Shown here: positions 41,801 through 51,694 of the stretch, in pieces | How positions within the stretch are numbered: position 1 is the stretch's first letter | Layout: each line of letters opens with the position of its first letter | Origin: Symbiodinium kawagutii | Taxonomy: Eukaryota > Sar > Dinophyceae > Suessiales > Symbiodiniaceae | Length of the DNA: 64,000 nt | Direction: 5' to 3' | Assembly (NCBI GenBank): GCA_009767595.1 | Contig: VSDK01011369.1 | Span: forward strand, 274,089-338,088 | The notes under the pieces: model-generated | Databases searched by the model: none | What the model saw: the letters and a program-made list of their open reading frames with translations, nothing else | What the model was told of the DNA's origin: nothing | Program-made: the position numbers and the translations under genes

Positions 41801-43654
41801 TACAATTGAGATTGTTTGTAAATAGATACAGAACATATTAAGTTTATTTCATAGGCAAAGCAAGCGCGTATATACATACATATATATATATAGGTGTGCG
41901 TACCTGTGTGTGATGTGTCTAGGTCTGTGCAAATGTATCTGTACATAATACACGCGTGTCTTTATACGAAGACAAGTCCAAATTCAGGAAATGTATTTGA
42001 GTGCGTGTATTTCTATGTTCAGATGATAGTACCAAGTGAAATCATGGTGATACATATCTAGAGGGACACCATATGTATGTACTACAGTATTCAAACACAT
42101 ATCTTTTAGTTCGAAGGTAGAAAAACCCTTGAGCCAAACCCATATCAATGTGCCTATTGATGTAACATCTATGGTGGCAGGACCGTGTTGCAATTACCAC
42201 CCCCAATTTCACATAAATTGCTAGCCGTCTACTTGACTTCCGTACAAATTACGGTGGGCTATATATATATATATTGTATATACCGTATATATTGTAATTA
42301 TATAATGTTTATACATATATACATACCAGTCTACATATATATATACATACATACCAGTCTACACATATATATATATGTTTATTTAGATACCAGTCTACAT
42401 ATCTATATATATATACAGAATATATAAGGGTCTGTGCTACCAGGGTAGGATTGTAGCAGGGTATGTATGTATGTATGTATGTATGTATGTATGTATGTAT
42501 GTATGTATGTATGCATGTAAATGTGTGTATGATTGTATATGTATTTCCTTATGTAAACGGTGGCTTCTCAAAATAGGGAGCCCCCCAAAATGGTTCGTCT
42601 CATACTAAAAATGACTGTCAATGGATGATTGAGGGGTAAACTTTTTCTGAGAAACATCAGAATATACATTGTACAAGGTGGGCCCCCCAGCTATAACTTG
42701 GTTTACAAGGCCATGCAACTATAGTTATATCTACCGTAACTCGTAGTCAGCCTAGTTATAAACCAACTTATTACTGGTTAGGGGCCCACCTTGTAGTTCA
42801 CAAACATCTTCAGCCCAAAAAATTTCGGGCCCATCGTCTGCGCCTGTGACGCCCAAGGCTTCAATGTGCCCTGGCCTGTCCCCACGGCACAGGCAAAAAA
42901 ACCTTGTGGACTGGTTCAGAGGCTGATGTTGCACCTGGAAATTTTACCATTCGACCCATGGTTGTAGGCCATGGTTCATTGGTGATTAATGATGCTTAAG
43001 AGTGGCTATAATGGTCAATAATGATCGTTACTGCTTGGTTGGATTGCCGTTTTCTAGTTACTTGCAATGCACTAATAACCAACAAGACATCCAGAGCAAC
43101 TCCATCCTCCCGCCACTTCAGGAAGTAACCTACCGGGTGTTTGTGGCAAATGCTTAACATGATCACTAACAACATGTTCAAGGACTGTTGACCACTATCA
43201 ATCACAAAAATGCATCATGATTAACAATCCATGATCGACCACCATGAGTCACCGCTAATCACCCTCAACCACCACATATGACTGGGTGCATATGATGGTT
43301 TCTCAGAATAGAGGACCTGTAAATCATCCAATCATGACTTTTTGCACGAATAGTCATAAACCATCCATTTTTTGGGTTCCCGATTTTGAGAAACCACCAT
43401 ATCAACCAACAGTAACCAACATCTTCAACCCATCCCAGCAATGGTCGGATCCAGGCAGCTACCACCAGCCCTCAAGGGCTGCAGCGGGCACCTGCGCACT
43501 GTCGACGGTGCAGGACTTGAGTCCTGGAGCTGGCCATGGTGCCCAGGGTGGTGTAAGGAGGATGTTAGGAGGATGGTCAACTAATGGATAATTCATGGTT
43601 AACTAACGGGGATAATAACATATGATAGCCAAGAATAACAACCATCAATATTGT

Positions 43655-43705
<51 letters not shown>

Positions 43706-43706
43706 C

Positions 43707-43771
<65 letters not shown>

Positions 43772-46700
43772 GGCTGGTGGCGGCTGAGTCATTTCCCATC
43801 CAAATTCACGACAGCCATCGCGCCGGGACGCCTTGGGGTTGCGAACCACCACAGCGCGGGAATCTCCTCGGCAACGGTGAGGCCATGACTACCAATGGTT
43901 ACCCGACGATTGAGCTATCCCTGCTTCGTATCTAATTAATAGTGTCTACCGGAGAAAAAATAGTAACCCTAACTAATAATGCTTAATATCTAGTAAAAAA
44001 TGCTTAATATCTAGTAAAATAGTGACCCTAACTAATAATGAATAGCAAATGATAGTGGATACATATTCATTGTTGGCTAAGAATGGCGGGTAAGACTACT
44101 TCATAGTTGACACGAAGAATGGGGAATACTAGGCATCATGACCAACAACCACCCCCTCAGGTTTTTCCACATGGGTGTTTCTCAAAGTAGAACCCCCCCA
44201 AATTATCCAACATTAAGCATCTAGAGTGACAAGCCATCCATTTTTGGGGCGTTCCCCATTTTGTGAACCATCATCAGGTAATAACATTTGTGGATGGCTT
44301 GTCACATTTTTGGGGCGTTCCCCAAACATTTTGTGAACCACCCACATGGTAGTTTCTCAAAATAGGGAACCCAAAGTTATGGTTGGTTTATTACTAAAAA
44401 GGATTATGAATGGATGATTTGGAGGGTCCCCTGTTTTGAGAAACACCCACATTGTGTTTGTTAGCTCTTGATGCTGTGCCACTGAGGTCCCCCGCCACAA
44501 TTCAGGAGTTTCACCTGAGCGGTGCGGCCTCGTTGTCACCCGAACCTGCAGGAACAACGTAAACCATCAACAGTGGAACCATCATCAGTGGAACCATCCA
44601 CACTGAACTATCAATAGTTGAGTAAGTTCATGATTTCACCAGTGGAGTATGTTTGGATTGAAGGTAAACAATGAGAATAGCAAACCCTCAAAGTGGAATG
44701 ACTAGTTGTACTTTTGGAATGGCTTGTAATAAGAAACTTAACAAACCACTCGACATAGTGGCGCCCCAGGATGTACAATGGACATTTCTATTTTCTATGT
44801 CGACCCCAGGGTGATTGGCATGGGAAAATGACCGTTATGGATGTCTCTTTTGAAGCAGAGCTTGCCAAGGGGTGGTTGGTCCGCCCGGCAAAGCCAACTG
44901 ACAATTCAACTTGGCAGGCTGAAGCTGCAAAAAAGTGAGAGACCTCAGCGCCCACCTCAAGATTTATACGTTGGAATTCAAGTTAGCTATGGCTTCAGGT
45001 TTGGAAACGGCTCCCATAAACTCCCTGAGCCATCAAAAACGAAACTGTTCGTGCGGTGTATCAGCAGTCATGGATTGTATGTTACCATAACAGTCTCTTT
45101 ATAGCCCCGGTGTTCTTGTTTCACATCAGTTCTCGGTGACTATAGTCAAACAATCATTGTCTATCATTTAATGACAAGTATGTATGTATTGACTCATACT
45201 CATCGTTGTTGTTGGCTTAGGTACAATGATGATCCACACTAACAAACATCATTGTTGACTCATACTCATCATGAAGATAGTAGCGATCCACATTAACAAA
45301 CCTTCCCAGGGACGATCCATAGCATGATCGACACCCTGTGACCCATCCCCGTAGCGGCATCCCGTAGCGGCGCCGTGTAGGAGTCATCCTTTCTTCGTGC
45401 ACAAACGGCACCCACCACCGTGGTCCCTGAGTCCTGACGCGAGGCCACGCTGCTTCCGCTGTTTGACCAGCCTCTTGGGTGAAGGATCTCCAAGTTTGAT
45501 GAGTTGACAGTGAAAATCACAGGGCAAGGGGTTACCTGGGCACGTCGCCATGGCACCTCTTCAAGCAGAGCCGCAACGCGGTGTTTCCACAGGCTCCCTG
45601 GCGCGCCTTCTCGGCATAAACTTGGAAGTAGGCGTGCAGGCGCTTGTCCACTGCTGCAAAGGTCTCCTCCAAATGCCTCGAGTGGCAGGCGATGGCCCTG
45701 GACCGGGAGCTAGGACATGATCAAGGGGAACTCTTAATGTGGTGGTCTCTCAAGCCAGTTTGGGAACCACCAAGATGTTTGGCCAATCTCCAAAAATGGT
45801 GAATATCGGATGGTTCAGGGGCACTCCTATTTTGAGAAACACCCATGTAGCCCAATTACCTGGATGAATTGGAGACAGACACAAGTTGCGAATTGGAGAC
45901 GCTGTCAAATTTTTGCAACCACAGCAAGCAGCGGAGATGTTTCAGTACTCACATAGACCCAATTGGCTGAATCATTGAAGGGTGTACGACAGCGATAACT
46001 GCCATCCTGGATACTTTGCATTATTTTGCAAGAGGGGGGATCCCCAACCAAGACCAAACCCCCGCTGCGTTGCATGCCGGGCCCTTGTTCTGGTTTCTTT
46101 ACCTATCCTACTCACAGGTCCAAAATCACCGCAAAGCCCAAGCAAAAGGTTCATGGTTGCATAACATAAATCTGCATATACAGAGTGATAACCCCCCACT
46201 TAGCTAACTTAGGTTATGACTGAGGTAACTACCACTTATAGAAGATATAACTCTACTTTGGTGGCTTATCAGTCAACTTATGACCGGGGGGGTACCACTC
46301 TGTTGCCACAACTCTACTGATGGTAAGTGGGTAAACCACTATGGGCTGCTCCTCGCCCAGCTTCATAGCCACCCGCTAAGCAAAGGGTTGCTGGCCACTG
46401 AGGTTGCCGGCGCGTCTGAGGGCACATCAGGAGCGTTGTCCTGCTTGCACACTTCCTGCAGGGGCACGGTGCGACATGTGTTCGACCAAGCGCGAACAAG
46501 CAAACCCAGCAATCACAAACGACGATGTTCAGTGGAGATCACACCGAAGGGGGATAACAACAAACGATAACATAATGAACAATACCACAACGACCATGTT
46601 CAGTGAACATCACAATGAAAGGAGATAACAACGAACAATAACCGCCAAAAAGCAATCAGCACAACACAACAACACAAAATATACAAAGAAAACATACCAG

Positions 46701-49700
46701 CAACAACCAACAAAAAACATCTACGAGATAGCAACCAAGAATGACCAACAGTTGCCAAGAAGGTCTGAAGTGGGGGATCACAACCAAAAACAATCAGCAA
46801 CCGGTTGGAGATGGTTGGTTTTTGAGCTATTAACGACTGTGCCGTCCTCCTTTATATAAGTCCTAGCAATCCCAATTGCATCATAAGCCCTGCATCATAA
46901 GCCCTGGTGATTCCCAGAGAAAATGCTTGGAGGTCACTCAAGCGCGTACCAGATATAAAATAGCATGTATATAAATCACAAAATGTAAAGAAGTACTCAT
47001 AAACAGAAATACATAGAAAACATAGATTCTGTACCTTTACATATAATATGCATATATATCATATGTGCACGTTGATATTGAACCTTCCTGGGCGATACTG
47101 CTCTCGGAAGGGAGTTCCAGCGCTAGTCCCAAAATGGCTACAGCTACCAGTTGCTGCTGAAAAGTTCATGACTACCCTGATGACTGCGCTGGGATGTTTG
47201 CTCTGGCAATGACCCATCCCTGTATCTATCAACAAAGGCACTGTATCTATATCTGCATACATCTCTCTCTCTCTCTCTATATTCACACACCTGTAAATGA
47301 TGTGGTTGCAAAGTGAAAACGCCGTATGAACAAGATATCTCTGTGTCTGTATGTAAAAACAAATGCAATACATCATCACAGATATATATATATATATATA
47401 TGATATATGTTTTGTATATATATAAATATATATACATACATGCATAGCACCTATCTATAGACAAGTTCAAATCAGCAGCACAAAAAATGTGCTCCTGCCC
47501 CGCAAATCAGTGGCCGAGGCAAGCAGCTTGGTCCAAGGTCGAGATGCCAACGCAGTGGGGGTTGCGTGTTGATCAGTGGCGCCATGCGCGGCTTCTTCCA
47601 GTCACAAACGAGCAGCTCGTGTTGATCACGTCATGAACTCAGCGATGATAAGATCTTTATACCTGGCTCAATACTTGCTACTTACCAGGACACATCACCA
47701 GATGAACGTAGTCGAAAGACGCTGGCCATATTCACTATCAACCGCTACGAGCATACAGCTCACCAAACAAAGTGATGGTACATTAGGAGCTGATTCCGTT
47801 GAGCAGGGGCCAACCTTCGATCCAGCAGCCGATTCCTGATAGAGAAAGCCCCCATCGCTACCATGGGTTGCCCACCACACGTTGACTCTTGAATTTGGAT
47901 GATTAACCATGGACCATCATTAGCCAATGTTGGATTAGACCCAGGCAGCTTGTGGTTCGACCAATTCAACAACCTGAGCAAATGATTGACTAATGTTGAT
48001 TACACTATCAATCATTAGCCTGGTGCCAGCAACAGCCTCAGTTGATAAAGTTGATGTCCCAGTCGAGCCAACACAACTAAGCTAACAAAGCCAATGGCAC
48101 TGTGTCTGCCACCGGAACTACGTTCAGGTTTGCATCAACTTCGGTCATTTCTGACCAAAATCAGGGTTTCAAAGATCATCGACACACTTGTGAGTGGGAA
48201 CCCCAGAGTCGGAATCCAAATCCATAGCCAAACATAAGTTCGTTGATCTCGCACCAGGGCCACTGGGGGAGGCCTTCCCTAAGCAACAGTGATCCATTAA
48301 GATCATCTAAGGATTAACCTTGGTTCCCCATCATTAACCAGCTCGTTTTCCCTATAGATTGTTGGTTCTTATCCCCCATAAATTGGTTGATTAACTGCTT
48401 GACCCAGCTCGCCATCTAAGGGTAGGGATGGTTGGTGACGGCTATCTCACAGCCCGGGCGCATGACCTGCCCAAACAGCTCGCTCCGTCCTCTAAGAGCT
48501 CAGGGGCAGCAAAGAGCGCTGCACCGTCGCCGCCGTGACCTGGTCGAGCTGTTTGTAAGTCATGGGGGAAATCGAGCTGTTATTAGTTGATGAAATTGCT
48601 ATTAACTAGCTAAAAAGGGGTAATTTATCAACTATTAGCTATTAAGTTGTTATTAGTTGATGAATCTACCTTTTGAGCTAATAGCTAAAAATGGAAAAAT
48701 ATGACTATTAGCATCTATTAGCTGTAAAGTTGTTATTAGTTGTGGATTACCATCATCAACTATTAGCTAATAGCTAAATGGGATATGGATGAATTTATAG
48801 CTCTTAGTTGTTACTAGTTGTTATTTAGCTGTCAATTATTAGCTAAAAGTGGGAAAATGTTATCAACTATTAGCTATTAAGTTGTGATTAGCTGCCAACT
48901 ACCATCATCAACTATTAGTTTTATATCTGCTTTTCATTTTGACTTGCCATCATGAACAATCAGCTATGCAATAGCTTATTCACCTCGATCAAGCATTAGT
49001 TGCTCATCAAGAAGCTATATAACACAACTCCAGTACAGCTTGTTGTTCCATACCGGAAACTACAAGACTGGATCTTGCACTTCCAGATCTTCCAGGCCAA
49101 GTAGTACCATCTTTGGTACTTGTACCCTAGGGACGGGACTGGTGTATCCACATCAGCAGTGTGTCCAGTCACGTGAAAAACAGTCATCCCCAGTTGCTGT
49201 TCTTTCTTTGCGGGCAACCCATTCGGATGGTGGCCCAACAATGTTGAGGGACTTTCCAAAAAATCTCGAAAAAAAACATCATTTGTGGATCCAGGATGAA
49301 AAGTTTAGACACCACAAAACTGCTGGGATAGAGAATTTTGGAATTAGTGTCTCCAGGATGATCTACGAAAAGTCCGGGAATGGAGAGTTGCTATCTCGTT
49401 TCGTAGAGAAACACCATTTATCGGACCATTTAAAACCACCTCATCTTGATGGGGCTGGGTACAGAGTGCGGTTCCAATGATCCAAATCGAGAGTTGCACA
49501 CGCTGCGAATGCGGATGTTGTGAAAATCATGGACATATCGCTGATCGTCTTCGGCAGTTAGAAATTTGTTTGGCACATTCACTCCGGGTACTTTCAAGAT
49601 ATGGTGGTTTCTCAAACTAGGGTGGCAGTATCATTTCTGGCTATGAGCGAGTCAGTATCAATGATGCTTGTGAACCAATTTAGTGTAGACGACTGTTGAT

Positions 49701-51612
49701 AAGCCCTTTGCTGCAGTCCGGGCGTAAACGAGCTCCACACCTGTTGTTGAGCCCTCGAAGACCTTCTGGTTATACCTATCACTGATACTCAACTGTTTGA
49801 TCACCAGTATCACCAGTCTCAATGATGAATTATACCCACCAATGAATATTTCATACTGATCATGGATCATATACTCCCCCTCTCTCCTTGGTTGTACGAG
49901 CGTACCCGTCAATGATGCTTACTGTTCGATGGCAAGTCTGGAAATCAACACTTTTTGAGTTTGGTCAACATTCACCTTTGTGTCCCAACCTATGACTGCC
50001 CCAACTAAGCGCGATAGACCACTTTTTTTACATTCTTACACCCTACGATTGCTCAACTGGCTGAAGCCGCCATAACTCCAAGTCAGCAGCTACATCCCCA
50101 TCATTGCTACCACTACAACAAGCTGCTTATAGTAACCAGCTACTACTACTAGTAACCAGCCATAACTCCAAGCCATTCCCATTGCTATCCCTACAACAAG
50201 CATAACTCACTACCAAACTGCCACTCGGCTGGTTACTCAGCTGGGAAGATCTGCGCCCCTGGAGGCTGCCGAGGCACCATCCAAAACGAAACACGTCGCC
50301 ATGTCGGATCCCTCACTGCAGCGCATGGCGTGAGCATCCTGGCGGTCGTAGTGAGCGAAGATGGTTCAACGGATGGCGGATGCACTGGTGGTTAAACATT
50401 TAATGGTGGTTGTATAGGATTGTATAGGGGAAATAAGAGGGAAAATGATCTGTTGATGGTGAACTGATGGTTGGTTATTGAGCATCAGCGTAAATTATAG
50501 GGTGAATTTGTATTGTTAACGGGATTGTTGAATATTATTGATGATTCTGAAGGGTCGTCGGGATTCAAAGAAGAGATCATTGTTCATTGCAATGAAAATG
50601 ACTAATATTAGGCCGGCTATTGATAATGCGTGAGCAACAATAGGAAACCCTGGTTTAGTGAGGAATCTATAGAGGAGACTTAAGGTCAGGTGGTGTTGCT
50701 CTTCTGAAAAAGATACTTTCCATGAAAGACACTTTTTGACTCAGGATGACTGGCAGTTCATTGATAGTCAATGGTATTGGTGGTCAACGAGGGTGCGAAC
50801 ATGTGGGAACCATCTAAAACGACTAATCTAAAAACCATAGAGCTTCTAATTCTACTCTTCAGAAGCCCGAAAGGGAAAGGGTTTAGGTCTACCGCGCAGC
50901 GCCTGTCTCACAAAATGCGTAATTATGTCAAACAACTCAAAGTTGATTCTTTCGATGAACCCAAATGCAATATTTCTCTCGACCGAAGCAGTGCCCCGAA
51001 ACGGAACGAAGAACGGCCCAAGTGCGAAAGCCGGGCCCGTATCGGACCGAGCCAATCCTGAGGCAATTTGATTTGAACAACAACCACAACCACTAATTCA
51101 ATGCGGAGAACCGATTTGCCAAGTAATGAACAAAAAATGGCATTAGTAGTGTTTATAAAAAGAAATCATCACCCTTATCTTCCAACCCTAGTAATCCGTA
51201 GAAGCACATGGTAGATCCACCTAAACTTATACTCCGCAATCCGTGGAAAAGCCGGGTCATTTGAAAGTTTGTAGTCCGTAACTGGTTGGTGGTGTCAACC
51301 CCTATGACAGTGAAAAATATGGTTGTCAACCAACCAACTCTTGGTTAATATTGGAAAAAAATCCAACATGTTTAAGACCATCAACCAGTTAATCTCCTAA
51401 AACGATTCAAGGATTCTGTTTGATGAGCCCAGTTAGCATGCCCCACCTTGCACAACCTCAGGATTCACGGAGCATTAGTGACGCTAGCAAGTTGACACGT
51501 ATTCACATGCCCCGCCACCACCACCACCACCACAACTACAACTACAACTACAACTACAACTACAAACACTAACACTAACACTAACACTAACACTAACACT
51601 AACACTAACACT

Positions 51613-51694
<82 letters not shown>

